From positions 1,736,001-1,800,000 of the forward strand of contig JABTUL010000001.1 of the NCBI GenBank assembly GCA_015075425.1: DNA of 64,000 nt, read 5' to 3'. A model generated the notes under the pieces. That model saw only the letters and a program-made list of their open reading frames with translations. It ran no database searches and had not been told where the DNA came from. Source of the stretch: Spirochaetales bacterium. GTDB taxonomy: Bacteria; Spirochaetota; Leptospiria; Leptospirales; Leptonemataceae. The position numbers and the translations under genes were made by a program. Shown piece by piece: positions 33,932-42,192 of this stretch. Every line of letters starts with the position of its first letter. Within the stretch, counting starts at the first letter, position 1.

Positions 33932-34840
33932 TTAAAAAATTACTGCTTTGAAGTGTAGGTAGTAGTAAGCAGCAGGTAAAGTAAAAAGGAGTGCGTCAAT
34001 CAAATCCAGCACTCCGCCGTGACCGGGGATGATCGAGGCAGAATCTTTAACACGCGCATCCCTTTTGAGTGCGCTCTCAGAAAGGTCGCCAAAAATAGCC
34101 AGCGTAGAAAATACAAGAGAAAATAGAACAATCTCCACTGCCGACTGGAACAGGCCTGTGCTGGCCGCTCCCGCCTGACTCTGAAAACCATAAAAAAAAC
34201 CAAGAGCGGAAATCGCGCCGATGATATATCCGCCCACATAACCTTCAATCGTTTTGCGCGGACTGACCTTGAATCCAGCATTGTGACGCCCGAACCAGCG
34301 TCCGGCAAAATACGCGCCCGTATCTGTCATAAAGGTAATGGCTGCCACAAGGAGGAGGTAGAAGGTTCCTCCGGCCTGGAAGAGTAAAGGAAAAGCATGA
34401 GCGAGCGGGAGGGCCGCATACAGAACACCTGCAAGGGTCACACCGCTACCGTAAATCGTTCCATCCAGGGGACGGAATAGCAAATGCCCGATCAAAGCTC
34501 CCATGGCAGCAAACAGGAGCCAGAAACCGAGGAGACTCTGACCCGGATAGAGGTAACGCAGAAGCGCTTGGATTTCCCCGCCCTGCCCGCTGCCAATCAT
34601 TGCCTCAGCATAAAAAGAGAGGATGATTCCGGCTGTGGCCACGTACCCGACCAGACGCACAGCCCGCCCCTCCAGCCCGCGATCGGTTAAATGATAAAAT
34701 TCGTAAACGGCTCCTACGGCAAATAGCATGATGAGGAGCAACGGCAAAAGAGCATGAGCTTCCTTTTGCCAGTACAGGGCAGCTATCACAAAGCCTACCA
34801 GAAAGGCAGCCGACAGAATTCTTTTGGCCGTTTCACCCAT
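33932..34840 (-). CDS. cdsA: Phosphatidate cytidylyltransferase
   Basis: Makes CDP-diacylglycerol from phosphatidate and CTP; integral membrane enzyme. 302 residues with about eight hydrophobic helices, and the signature near the C-terminus: SALKRDARVKDSASIIPGHGGVLDLIDALLF, with the DxxKR-like SALKRD and GHGGxxDxxD motif intact. Lies between uppS and dxr; 63 bases separate it from uppS. Confidence 0.95.
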   Translation of the reverse strand: MGETAKRILSAAFLVGFVIAALYWQKEAHALLPLLLIMLFAVGAVYEFYHLTDRGLEGRAVRLVGYVATAGIILSFYAEAMIGSGQGGEIQALLRYLYPGQSLLGFWLLFAAMGALIGHLLFRPLDGTIYGSGVTLAGVLYAALPLAHAFPLLFQAGGTFYLLLVAAITFMTDTGAYFAGRWFGRHNAGFKVSPRKTIEGYVGGYIIGAISALGFFYGFQSQAGAASTGLFQSAVEIVLFSLVFSTLAIFGDLSESALKRDARVKDSASIIPGHGGVLDLIDALLFTLPAAYYYLHFKAVIF

Positions 34841-34903
34841 GGAACCGTTCTGCCCCGGCCTGTGTGGCCGTCCATCACTAAGAGCCGGCCCGGAGTCCGG
34901 CTC

Positions 34904-35716
34904 CTAAGAATTCAAACCGCCAAATCGGCGCAAACGCGATTCATACCAGGCAAGTGCTGTGAAAACCTCCTGCTCGTGAAAGTCGGGCCAGAGAACCGGA
35001 GAAACATAGATTTCCGCATAGGCAGACTGCCAGAGCAGAAAATTGGATATGCGTGATTCGCCACCCGGCCGCACCAGCAAGTCAACAGGGGGCAAAGGCC
35101 AGGTATAAAATTCCTTCTCCAGCTCTGCGGCCCGGATCAGGGCACCGGCCGCTTTTCCTTTCCCCTGCCTGATGAGATCGAGCCGCTTTTGTAGAACCCT
35201 GCTTGCCGCCTGCAATATCTCTGCCTGCGAACCATAGTTCACGCAAAAGTTAGCAATCAGCTTCTGGTTATGCGCCGTCGCTTTGACCACCCGCTCTATA
35301 CGCTCGCGGCTTGCTGCCGGAAGGCGACGCAAGTCGCCGGACGTGCGAATTTGAATTCCCAGAGCAAGGCAACGATCCAGGCGTGCGTCAAAGAACTCGT
35401 TTAACAATTTCCAGATAGCCCTGATCTCTTCTGCCGGCCTTTTCCAATTTTCTGTACTGAAGGCGTACAGAGATATTACCTTTATTTTTAATTTTAAGAA
35501 AGTATCAAGGAGACGATCCAGATTCTCACCGCCGGCACGATGCCCCGCTGATCGCGGCAACCCTCGTGCCCGTGCCCAGCGCCCGTTACCGTCGAGAATG
35601 ATGGCAACATGCTGCGGGATGCGTTTGAATCGTGGAATCCGGGCCGGCTCGCCATCCAGAGAAGAGCCTGGGTTATTCCTTCTGCCCTTGTTCTCTTTCT
35701 GTCGCGCAGAGCGCAT
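34904..35716 (-). CDS. uppS: Undecaprenyl diphosphate synthase
   Basis: cis-Prenyltransferase making the C55 lipid carrier for peptidoglycan and O-antigen. 270 residues; after a ~35-residue basic lead-in the core starts with VAIILDGNGRWARARGLPRSAGHRAG (catalytic Asp about 41), then ISLYAFSTENWKRP, and the terminal substrate site PPVDLLVRPGGESRISNFLLWQSAYAE. The basic N-terminal extension is longer than usual; a later start is conceivable. Confidence 0.95.
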   Translation of the reverse strand: MRSARQKENKGRRNNPGSSLDGEPARIPRFKRIPQHVAIILDGNGRWARARGLPRSAGHRAGGENLDRLLDTFLKLKIKVISLYAFSTENWKRPAEEIRAIWKLLNEFFDARLDRCLALGIQIRTSGDLRRLPAASRERIERVVKATAHNQKLIANFCVNYGSQAEILQAASRVLQKRLDLIRQGKGKAAGALIRAAELEKEFYTWPLPPVDLLVRPGGESRISNFLLWQSAYAEIYVSPVLWPDFHEQEVFTALAWYESRLRRFGGLNS

Positions 35717-35719
35717 GGT

Positions 35720-36289
35720 CTAAATGGTCGTGATCTCTTGTTCTTTACTGCGAGCAAGCTCCTCTGCCTGGCCAATGAAGCGATCCGTCAGCTTCTGTAC
35801 ATCATCCTGAGCGCCACGAATTTCATCCTCAGGCAGGCCTTTGATCTTCTTGATCGCATCATTGCTGTCCCTTCTGATATTACGAATGGAAACCCGGGCC
35901 TCTTCCAGCCGATTCTTCAACTGCTTGACAAGTTCCTGGCGGCGTTCGCCGGAAAGCTCCGGCAAAATCAGGCGAATCAGGTTGCCATCATTCTGGGGAG
36001 TGAGATTTAGATCGCTCTTTAAGATCGCTTTTTCAATATCCGTCATAACGGATTTATCATACGGGGAGATGGTAAGCATCCGCGCTTCTGGAACATTGAT
36101 TGTTGCTAATTGCTGCAGCGGAGTGGCCGTACCGTAGTAATCCACTGTCAGGTGCTGGACCATTGCCGGAGATGCGCGGCTGGAACGAATCGCCTGCATG
36201 TCGCGCTTGAACGCATCAAGACTTTTCTCCATCCGATCTTCAGCTTCAAGCTGGATTTCTTCTATAGAGATCTCATCTGGTTCAGGCAT
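35720..36289 (-). CDS. frr: Ribosome recycling factor
   Basis: Splits post-termination ribosomes with EF-G. 189 residues: helical domain I (LDAFKRDMQAIRSSRASPAMVQHLTVDYYG), domain II with TPLQQLATINVPEARMLTISPYDKS, and VRNIRRDSNDAIKK-type third helix. I choose ATG at 36289 (MPEPDEISIEE), giving the family length and an 8-base overlap with the pyrH stop (ATGCCTGA); ATG/TTG codons at 36301-36313 would add a few residues. Confidence 0.95.
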   Translation of the reverse strand: MPEPDEISIEEIQLEAEDRMEKSLDAFKRDMQAIRSSRASPAMVQHLTVDYYGTATPLQQLATINVPEARMLTISPYDKSVMTDIEKAILKSDLNLTPQNDGNLIRLILPELSGERRQELVKQLKNRLEEARVSIRNIRRDSNDAIKKIKGLPEDEIRGAQDDVQKLTDRFIGQAEELARSKEQEITTI

Positions 36290-37019
36290 ACTCAAACCCA
36301 TCCCGTCCATCAATTGTCGTTCCCACAGTCTCTCCTGCCAGCAGGCGCTGTAAATTGCCGGATTTAAAGATGTCGAAAACGATAATCGGCATCTGGTTTT
36401 CCATGCAAAGGGTCAGTGCCGTCTGGTCCATCACTCGCAGCCGCCTCTTAATGGACTCCGCAAAGCCGATGCGGGCGAACCGCCGGGCGGCCGGATCTTT
36501 TACCGGGTCGCTATCGTAAACGCCATCCACTTTAGTAGCTTTGAGAATCACCTGACAGGAGACCTCCACGGCACGCAATGCTGCTGTTGTATCTGTTGTA
36601 AAGTAAGGATTTCCCGTACCGCCGGCAAAGATCACGATGCGATTTTTTTCCAGATGACGCATGGCCTTGCGGCGGATGTAACCCTCGCAAATCGACTTCA
36701 TTTCTATGGCCGACTGAACGCGGGTGATCAAATCCACGCGTTCGCAGCTTTCCTGCAAAGCCAGGGCATTGATGACGGTCGCCAGCATCCCCATGTAATC
36801 TGCCGTGGCCCGCTCCATGCCACCGGAAGCCGCTGCCATACCCCGGAAAATATTTCCACCGCCGATGACTACGGCCACGCGGATACCGGAACGATGGCAG
36901 ATTCTGATCTCTTCGGCAATGGCATCCACCCGCCTTTGATCAATCCCGGTCTTTCCGGATTCCGTAAGCGATTCTCCTGATAGCTTCAGGAGAATGCGCT
37001 GATACGGGAATTCTTTCAT
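36282..37019 (-). CDS. pyrH: Uridylate kinase
   Basis: Hexameric amino-acid-kinase-fold UMP kinase, GTP-activated and UTP-inhibited in many bacteria. 245 residues: ILLKLSGESLTE (9-20), VIGGGNIFRG, GMLATVINALALQ, and IVIFAGGTGNPYFTTDTTAALRA. The ATG at 37019 forms a TGATG overlap with tsf; the preceding TTG at 37022 is less likely. Standard rpsB-tsf-pyrH-frr order. Confidence 0.96.
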   Translation of the reverse strand: MKEFPYQRILLKLSGESLTESGKTGIDQRRVDAIAEEIRICHRSGIRVAVVIGGGNIFRGMAAASGGMERATADYMGMLATVINALALQESCERVDLITRVQSAIEMKSICEGYIRRKAMRHLEKNRIVIFAGGTGNPYFTTDTTAALRAVEVSCQVILKATKVDGVYDSDPVKDPAARRFARIGFAESIKRRLRVMDQTALTLCMENQMPIIVFDIFKSGNLQRLLAGETVGTTIDGRDGFEYA

Positions 37020-37612
37020 CAACCCACCTGGTAACGCGTGAATCGGCCAACGGTGATGTTTTCACCAAATTTAGCAATATGTTCTTTTAAGTATTCAGAT
37101 ACCGTAAGCTTGTTATCTTTGACAAAGGCCTGTTCTAACAGGCAGATTTCCGAATAGAACTTCTTGATCTTGCCCGGCAGTATCTTAGCCATCTGCTCTT
37201 TTTTCTTACCTTCCGTTTTCAGCTGCTCTTCTATGATGGCAGTTTCACGGTCCAGAGTGGATTGGTCAACTTCCTCAGCGCTGATGAAGAGCGGACTCAT
37301 GGCGGCAATGTGCATGCACAGGTCCTTGCCAATACTTTCAAAATCCTTATTCTTGGCCACGAAATCCGTCTCACAGTTGAGTTGCAGGAGGACACCGATA
37401 TTGCCATCCCCGTGGATGTAGGATACGACTCGGCCCTGCGAGGTTTCCTTCTCTGCCCTCTTGGCAGCTTTGGCAATTCCGCGGGCGCGCAGTGCATCTG
37501 CAGCTTTGTCAATGTCTCCATTGAATTCGAGCAGTGCCTTCTTGCAGTCCATCATCCCCGCTGACGTAATTTCGCGCAGCTTTTTGATATCGTCTGATTT
37601 TACCTCTGCCAT
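37019..37612 (-). CDS. tsf: Elongation factor Ts
   Basis: Nucleotide exchange factor for EF-Tu. 197 residues, of the short type found in Gram-positives, cyanobacteria and some spirochaetes (E. coli form has 283). The UBA-like N-terminus LREITSAGMMDCKKAL (about 11-26), AKAAKRAEKETSQGRVVSYIHG and the exchange motif LNCETDFVAKNKDF are clear. Only one copy of the core subdomain is present, explaining the length. Confidence 0.96.
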   Translation of the reverse strand: MAEVKSDDIKKLREITSAGMMDCKKALLEFNGDIDKAADALRARGIAKAAKRAEKETSQGRVVSYIHGDGNIGVLLQLNCETDFVAKNKDFESIGKDLCMHIAAMSPLFISAEEVDQSTLDRETAIIEEQLKTEGKKKEQMAKILPGKIKKFYSEICLLEQAFVKDNKLTVSEYLKEHIAKFGENITVGRFTRYQVG

Positions 37613-37616
37613 GAGA

Positions 37617-38474
37617 CTACTCCGCCACCGCTACCTTTTCTTCCTCACGCTCTTCTTTACCAAATTCAAGCGGCTGGTCTTCTATGAACTGTCCGCTCTC
37701 ATCGTACTCACCTTTATAGCGCGTGTCCACGCGGATCGCATCCGGATCCATGGTGTAATCTTCATCGGCGAAATTGGATTCTTGAATCCCTTCCGTTCCT
37801 TCAATGATAGCATTGGCCATGGTTTCCAGAAAAAGCTGGATAGCGCGAATGGCATCGTCATTACCGGGAATGGGAAAATCAATCTCCTGCGGGTTGCAAT
37901 TGGAATCCACCACCGCGAAGACGGTAATCCCCATTTTGCGCGCCTCTTTAATGGCTATTTGCTCTTTGCCCGGATCAATGACAAACATGATGTCGGGGAT
38001 GTTTTGCATGTCCCGAATCCCGGCCAGGTTTTTGCGCAGCTTTTCTAGTTCATGTTCCAGCTCCAGCGCTTCCCTTTTGGTTTTGGCTTCTGCGGCAAAG
38101 GAGCCATCTTCTTTCATGGTCTCCAGCTTCTTCATGCGAGCGATGGATTTTTTGATCGTAGCCCAGTTGGTGAGAAGCCCACCCAGCCAGCGATTGTTAA
38201 TATAGAACATTTTACAGCGCAGCGCCTGCTCTTCTATGGCAGCACGCGCTTGTTTTTTGGTCCCGACAAAGAGCACCTTTTGCCCGCGATGGGCGCGCTC
38301 ACGCAATTCTTCGTAGGCCACTTTGGCCATCTGTACCGTCTTTTGCAGATCGATAATATGGATGCCATTGCGCGCCGTAAAAATAAAGGGCGCCATCCGC
38401 GGATCCCACTTCCGGGTATGATGACCGAAGTGGACTCCTGCCTCCAGCAGATTCTTCATGGATATGGTCGACAT
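37617..38474 (-). CDS. rpsB: 30S ribosomal protein S2
   Basis: 285 residues. [27 protein letters not shown] opens the protein, followed by [22 protein letters not shown] and [24 protein letters not shown]. The last ~60 residues are acidic and extend past the E. coli end (241), as is common in spirochaetes. The gene leads rpsB-tsf-pyrH-frr and follows a DUF4321 gene by 7 bases. Confidence 0.97.
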   Translation of the reverse strand: MSTISMKNLLEAGVHFGHHTRKWDPRMAPFIFTARNGIHIIDLQKTVQMAKVAYEELRERAHRGQKVLFVGTKKQARAAIEEQALRCKMFYINNRWLGGLLTNWATIKKSIARMKKLETMKEDGSFAAEAKTKREALELEHELEKLRKNLAGIRDMQNIPDIMFVIDPGKEQIAIKEARKMGITVFAVVDSNCNPQEIDFPIPGNDDAIRAIQLFLETMANAIIEGTEGIQESNFADEDYTMDPDAIRVDTRYKGEYDESGQFIEDQPLEFGKEEREEEKVAVAE

Positions 38475-38481
38475 TCTTACC

Positions 38482-38733
38482 TCATGGCCGTGTACGGCCT
38501 TTAAAATAAAGTATTAGCGCCGCAACAATGAGCCCCATCAGACTGGCCGGAGTGAACTCCATTTCCAGTCTTTTAATGATGTAAAAATCCCGGGCCACTT
38601 CAATGGGCCGAACAATCACATCATTGACCATGGGAACTCCGGCCAGGTTTCCGGCCAGAGAGCCTGCGGCAGCGCCAATCAAGAGCCCCAGAAAGAGAAC
38701 CAGTATGATAAATGAAATCGAATACTGACCCAT
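38482..38733 (-). CDS. DUF4321-like small membrane protein
   Basis: 83 residues: an N-terminal transmembrane helix with small-residue packing ([23 protein letters not shown], about 10-32), a loop containing an amphipathic strand pair ([16 protein letters not shown]), and a second helix ([12 protein letters not shown]). The two-helix layout and Gly/Ala zipper match the short DUF4321 family; function unknown. First gene of the rpsB transcript, 7 bases upstream of rpsB. Confidence 0.7.
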   Translation of the reverse strand: MGQYSISFIILVLFLGLLIGAAAGSLAGNLAGVPMVNDVIVRPIEVARDFYIIKRLEMEFTPASLMGLIVAALILYFKGRTRP

Positions 38734-38780
38734 TTCAGGGTTTCCAGGGTCAAACTCGCGGGCACGGCTGCTGCGTCAAA

Positions 38781-38823
38781 CAAAACAGAATGCGGCAACC
38801 CAGGTCGTTGTTGCCAGTATTCT
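38781..38823 (-). terminator. Probable intrinsic terminator after ahpF
   Basis: Read on the minus strand, AGAAT and GGCAAC pair with GTTGCC and ATTCT around a ten-base loop (a 6-bp inner and 5-bp outer stem with a small internal mismatch), followed by GTTTTGTTT. It lies 64 bases past the ahpF stop and before the DUF4321 gene. The remaining intergenic bases to 38734 must contain the DUF4321-rpsB promoter, but I see no convincing -35/-10 pair. Confidence 0.5.
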
Positions 38824-38886
38824 ATCACCGATCAGCATGGCCCTGGAGTTCGTCAATCTATAGCTCTGGACTAAGACCCGGATTAT

Positions 38887-40455
38887 TCAGGCCGCCACGG
38901 GCTTTTTTAATAGATATTCAAACACTGCAAGGGCCGCTCTGGCACCATCCCCGAGCGCAATGGCAATCTGTTTGTACGGAACTGTTGTGGCATCGCCGCA
39001 GGCAAAGATACCGGGAACAGATGTCCGGCCATGATCATCTACAACGATTTCCCCGAATCGGTTGCGTTCCAGCAAATCGGCCACAAAATCTGTGTGCGGC
39101 ACCAGACCGATCTGTATAAAAACCCCATCAAGAGGCAGACTTCTCTTCTCCTGGGTACTACGGTCCAGAAATTCGATTCCGGTAACTTTTTCCCCATCAC
39201 CGGCTATACTCTTAACCTCAGCAGAAACGCTCACGGTAATATTGGGTGTCTTCTCCAGGCGGTCCAGGAGGATCCGATCTGCATTCAGCCTGTCCGTGAA
39301 TTCAAACAGGTGCACAGACTTAACGATCCCGGCCAGATCAAGGGCTGCCTCCACGCCGGAATTTCCACCACCCACAACGGCCACATCGCGATCTTTGAAG
39401 AAAGGGCCATCGCAGTGCGGACAGTAGGCCACGCCATGCCCCAGGTATTGTTTTTCGCCGGGCACGCCCAGCTCCCGCCAGCGGGCTCCGGTTGCAATGA
39501 TGACGGACTCGGAAAGAATCGATTCCCCGGAGTTGAGAATCAACTTTTTATAGGGCTCTCCATCCTCAATACGAACCACACGCAAATGTTCACGGATGGT
39601 AATTTCATGAGCACGCAGCAGACCTCCCAGAGCCGCGGTCAGTTCGGGGCCGGTAGTCCTGTCCACTGTGATCAAATTTTCGATACCCATGGTATCCTTA
39701 ACCTGACCTCCCAGGCGATCAGCAACCAGAGCAACCGATAGCCCCTTGCGAGCCGTGTAGATAGCAGCCGCGACCCCGGCTGGTCCTCCGCCTACGATGG
39801 CTACTTTGAAACGACTCTCCGGATGGCGAACCTGAGCTCTGTGATCCGATCTTTTCATCAGAATTTCCAGGATTTGCCCGGCATCGATCTTTCCCGAAGC
39901 AAATGGCTCGCCATTGAGGAATACAGCGGGAACACCCTGCACTTTGTGTTTTTCCACGAACTCCGGATACAGGGCCCCATCGATCATCTCATGGCTGATG
40001 GCGGGATTTAAAAGAGCAAGGGAATTTAAGGTCTGGACCACATCCGGGCAGTTATGACAGGAGAGGGAAACCACAGTCTGAAACGCCATGGTTCCGGGTA
40101 GCTCACGGACAATAGCCTGTACACCCGGATCGATCCGGATGGGCAAACCACCGGCCTGGAGAATGGCCAGCACAAGGGAGGAAAATTCGTGACCTCCCGG
40201 AACTCCATGGAAACGTATGCCGGTCGCTCCCGATTGTCTTACAATATCAAAGGATGCACCGCCGGTGATCTCCCCGTCCTGGTCCGCCGGCGCATCTTCC
40301 ACCGAAATCAGAGGGGATAGAGCGGCCACGCTATCGAGCATCTGACGCAATTCTTCGCGACGTTCATGCTCTCCTCTGTGCTGTCGGAGCGTTACAGCTA
40401 CGGTCATTTTATTGAAATGTTCACGGAGTTGCTCTTTCAAAGCTTCTTCTAACAT
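38887..40455 (-). CDS. ahpF: Alkyl hydroperoxide reductase subunit F
   Basis: NAD(P)H-dependent flavoprotein that reduces AhpC. 522 residues: an N-terminal double-thioredoxin-fold domain with redox pair SCHNCPDVVQ (Cys about 129/132), then a thioredoxin-reductase-like part with FAD site VAIVGGGPAGVAAAIYTAR, redox pair YCPHCDGPFF (about 343/346), NAD site VAVVGGGNSGVEAALDL and GIFACGDAT. Both Cys pairs are intact, as in true AhpF rather than TrxB. Preceded by GGAGGG 7 bases before ATG. A terminator-like hairpin separates it from ahpC. Confidence 0.96.
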   Translation of the reverse strand: MLEEALKEQLREHFNKMTVAVTLRQHRGEHERREELRQMLDSVAALSPLISVEDAPADQDGEITGGASFDIVRQSGATGIRFHGVPGGHEFSSLVLAILQAGGLPIRIDPGVQAIVRELPGTMAFQTVVSLSCHNCPDVVQTLNSLALLNPAISHEMIDGALYPEFVEKHKVQGVPAVFLNGEPFASGKIDAGQILEILMKRSDHRAQVRHPESRFKVAIVGGGPAGVAAAIYTARKGLSVALVADRLGGQVKDTMGIENLITVDRTTGPELTAALGGLLRAHEITIREHLRVVRIEDGEPYKKLILNSGESILSESVIIATGARWRELGVPGEKQYLGHGVAYCPHCDGPFFKDRDVAVVGGGNSGVEAALDLAGIVKSVHLFEFTDRLNADRILLDRLEKTPNITVSVSAEVKSIAGDGEKVTGIEFLDRSTQEKRSLPLDGVFIQIGLVPHTDFVADLLERNRFGEIVVDDHGRTSVPGIFACGDATTVPYKQIAIALGDGARAALAVFEYLLKKPVAA

Positions 40456-40467
40456 GTTGCCCTCCAG

Positions 40468-40488
40468 AAAAAAGGGGCCGAAGCCCCC
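40468..40488 (-). terminator. Intrinsic terminator/attenuator between ahpC and ahpF
   Basis: On the minus strand a 5-bp GC stem GGGGC/GCCCC (pairing reads GGGGGC TTCG GCCCC with the stable TTCG tetraloop) is followed at once by six T. It sits 3 bases beyond the ahpC stop, and 12 bases before the ahpF start. This is a textbook terminator shape inside a same-strand gene pair, so most transcripts may stop after ahpC and some read through, giving more AhpC than AhpF. Confidence 0.8.
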
Positions 40489-40491
40489 TCT

Positions 40492-41055
40492 CTATATTTT
40501 ACCGACGAGATCAAGTCCTGGCTTCAGCGTAGCTTCGCCCGGTTTCCATTTGGCCGGACAAACTTCACCATTGTGTGTTGCCACGTACTGAGCCGCTTTG
40601 ATTTTGCGCACAAGCTCCTCAGCGGATCTACCGATCGGTCCGTCGGTGATTTCACATACGCGTACAACCCCATCCGGATCGGCGACAAAAGTGCCGCGCT
40701 GGGCCAGACCATCGGATTCTATCATCACATCGAATCCACGGGTAATGGCGCCCGCCGGGTCCCCCAGCATCACATATTTGATTTTTTTTATGGTGTCGCT
40801 GGCATCAGCCCAGGCTTTATGCGTGAAATGCGTGTCCGTGGAGACGGAAAAAACTTCCACTCCCATTTTCTGCAATTCCCCGTAGTAATCGGCCAGATCC
40901 CCGAGCTCTGTGGGACATACAAATGTGAAATCGGCTGGATAGAAAAAGAAAACCGACCACTTGCCCACAGCATCGGTATCCGATACTGCCTTGAATTGAC
41001 CACCCTGATAGGCCTGTGTTTTGAACGCTGGTATGCGTTTTCCAATCATGGACAT
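40492..41055 (-). CDS. ahpC: Alkyl hydroperoxide reductase subunit C (2-Cys peroxiredoxin)
   Basis: Peroxidase that reduces H2O2, organic peroxides and peroxynitrite. 187 residues, AhpC/Prx1 class: peroxidatic Cys in [16 protein letters not shown] (about 47), the arginine-bearing PSDG-like segment [19 protein letters not shown], and resolving Cys in [12 protein letters not shown] (about 166). ATG at 41055 is preceded by AAGGAGGG. The 199 bases upstream, toward the divergent Cys-rich gene, should hold its promoter and an inverted repeat. Confidence 0.97.
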   Translation of the reverse strand: MSMIGKRIPAFKTQAYQGGQFKAVSDTDAVGKWSVFFFYPADFTFVCPTELGDLADYYGELQKMGVEVFSVSTDTHFTHKAWADASDTIKKIKYVMLGDPAGAITRGFDVMIESDGLAQRGTFVADPDGVVRVCEITDGPIGRSAEELVRKIKAAQYVATHNGEVCPAKWKPGEATLKPGLDLVGKI

Positions 41056-41077
41056 AGAAACCCTCCTTTTTGCTTGT

Positions 41078-41098
41078 TAGCTTATGATGGACAAGCTA
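41078..41098. promoter_or_regulatory. Inverted repeat upstream of ahpC, possible operator
   Basis: TAGCTT and AAGCTA form a perfect 6-bp inverted repeat around a 9-base spacer, 23 bases upstream of the ahpC ATG (spacer centre at 41088). Peroxide genes are often controlled by PerR or OxyR at such sites. The sequence does not match the PerR consensus (TTATAATnATTATAA) closely, so the regulator is open. No clear -35/-10 was assigned. Confidence 0.35.
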
Positions 41099-41225
41099 TC
41101 ACAGTATCACTCGGAATGCAAATAAAATGGATCTATGCGTCCATAGAGCCTGACAATAGCTAAAAAAAGGCTGAACCTTCTCTGCCGATGGCCCGTCCAA
41201 GGCATACGGTAAAGGATTGCCACCT

Positions 41226-41239
41226 GGGGGCCTGCCCCC
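41226..41239 (+). other. G5-C5 hairpin next to ribosome site
   Basis: GGGGG and CCCCC pair around a CCTG loop; the ribosome-binding GGAGG at 41245-41249 follows 5 bases later and the ATG of the Cys-rich gene is at 41255. In mRNA the stem would sit just ahead of the Shine-Dalgarno sequence and could influence translation or mRNA stability. No U-run, so it is not an intrinsic terminator. Confidence 0.4.
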
Positions 41240-41254
41240 GGACTGGAGGAAACT

Positions 41255-41518
41255 ATGAAAGCAGTGATCCTTGTTTTACTCACATTGAGCCTCATGAGTC
41301 CTTCCCTCAAGGCGGACGGCTGTTACATCTGCCAGGGATCGCCCAATACCTACGTAAAGTTCAGCGGCAATGATAGCTTTGAGAAGCGCAAAGAAGCGGA
41401 AAAATGCGGCTGCAAGGTTGGGGGAACGACCGGCAGCTGCAATGCAGCCAACTACAAAGTCCTCTGCTCTGTCCTCGGGCCGGCAGTGCCGCTGGAATTT
41501 GCCTGGATCGTGCGCTGA
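41255..41518 (+). CDS. Small secreted cysteine-rich protein
   Basis: 87 residues. A Sec signal peptide (VILVLLTLSLMSPSLKA, cleavage after residue 20) is followed by a 67-residue mature protein with six cysteines at 23, 26, 51, 53, 62 and 71, suggesting three disulfides or metal binding. No known domain is recognised. The gene has a strong GGAGG ribosome site, and a convergent PIN-domain gene begins its stop only 1 base after it ends. The periplasm is the likely location; function unknown. Confidence 0.75.
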   Translation: MKAVILVLLTLSLMSPSLKADGCYICQGSPNTYVKFSGNDSFEKRKEAEKCGCKVGGTTGSCNAANYKVLCSVLGPAVPLEFAWIVR

Positions 41519-41519
41519 T

Positions 41520-41888
41520 TTACTTTTTCTCTACGGGAAAGATCCTCAGGCCCGGAACATTATAACGGAGAAGGGAATACATCATGGCTCCGTTGCTCAG
41601 GGCCATAGCGGCATGGTGCGCTTGACTCAGACCCAATTCATAGCGATGCAGCAGTTGCAGGGCCTCGGTCTGGTCATCTGAGTGCAGGCTAAACACTTCA
41701 GAACAAAGATCCTGAATCTGCGGCAGAACCTTTTCCAGGAGCGGAGCCGCACCCAGGGCTTCCAGAATGGCCAGAGTCGAGGTTGTAAGGCTATAGCCTT
41801 CCTTTAAGGCCTTTTTTGTGCCACGGTACACGTCCCCTTCGGGACCAAGAAGTGCGAGAAGCACAGAGGCATCCAGGTAAACCTTCAT
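41520..41888 (-). CDS. PIN-domain protein, VapC-like, degenerate active site
   Basis: 122 residues in the usual VapC size range. The first acidic residue (MKVYLDASVLLALL, Asp6) and the second (AILEALGA, Glu about 43) are present, but the normal DALH segment reads SQAHHAAMAL and the last acidic position reads SLLRYN, so two of the four catalytic carboxylates appear lost. It is translated directly after the RHH antitoxin gene with a 4-base overlap, as in VapBC. Ribonuclease activity is doubtful. Confidence 0.75.
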   Translation of the reverse strand: MKVYLDASVLLALLGPEGDVYRGTKKALKEGYSLTTSTLAILEALGAAPLLEKVLPQIQDLCSEVFSLHSDDQTEALQLLHRYELGLSQAHHAAMALSNGAMMYSLLRYNVPGLRIFPVEKK

Positions 41889-42124
41889 CGATTAAGGCAG
41901 AATTGTCGGATCTCTTCAGTAGATAGACGATGGCGTTCACGGAACTCTCCGATTTCTTCGAGTGCAAAAAGGGCACGCCCATCGTGACCGGGACTGTAGG
42001 TCCGGGCAATCGCCGAACGCACCAGCTCATTGACTGAGGTTCGCCTGCGGCGGGAAAGCTCCCGCAACAAATCCATCTCCTCCGGACTTAAAAGAAGTTG
42101 CAGCCGTTCTGTGAAATGAGCCAC
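41885..42124 (-). CDS. Ribbon-helix-helix antitoxin, VapB-like
   Basis: 79 residues. The N-terminal half has the RHH pattern TERLQLLLSPEEMDLLRELSRRRRTSVNELVRSAIARTY (strand, helix A, turn, helix B), the DNA-binding fold of many antitoxins; the C-terminal half would bind the PIN toxin. Start is GTG at 42124. Upstream of and overlapping the toxin gene by 4 bases, the arrangement seen in autoregulated VapBC operons. 68 bases separate it from the divergent hydrolase. Confidence 0.8.
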   Translation of the reverse strand: MAHFTERLQLLLSPEEMDLLRELSRRRRTSVNELVRSAIARTYSPGHDGRALFALEEIGEFRERHRLSTEEIRQFCLNR

Positions 42125-42192
42125 GGTGCAAGGAGCTCTGTTTTTCGCTGGCCGTCAAGTATTCCGGTAAAACAAAGCGCTGAAAAGCCAAC

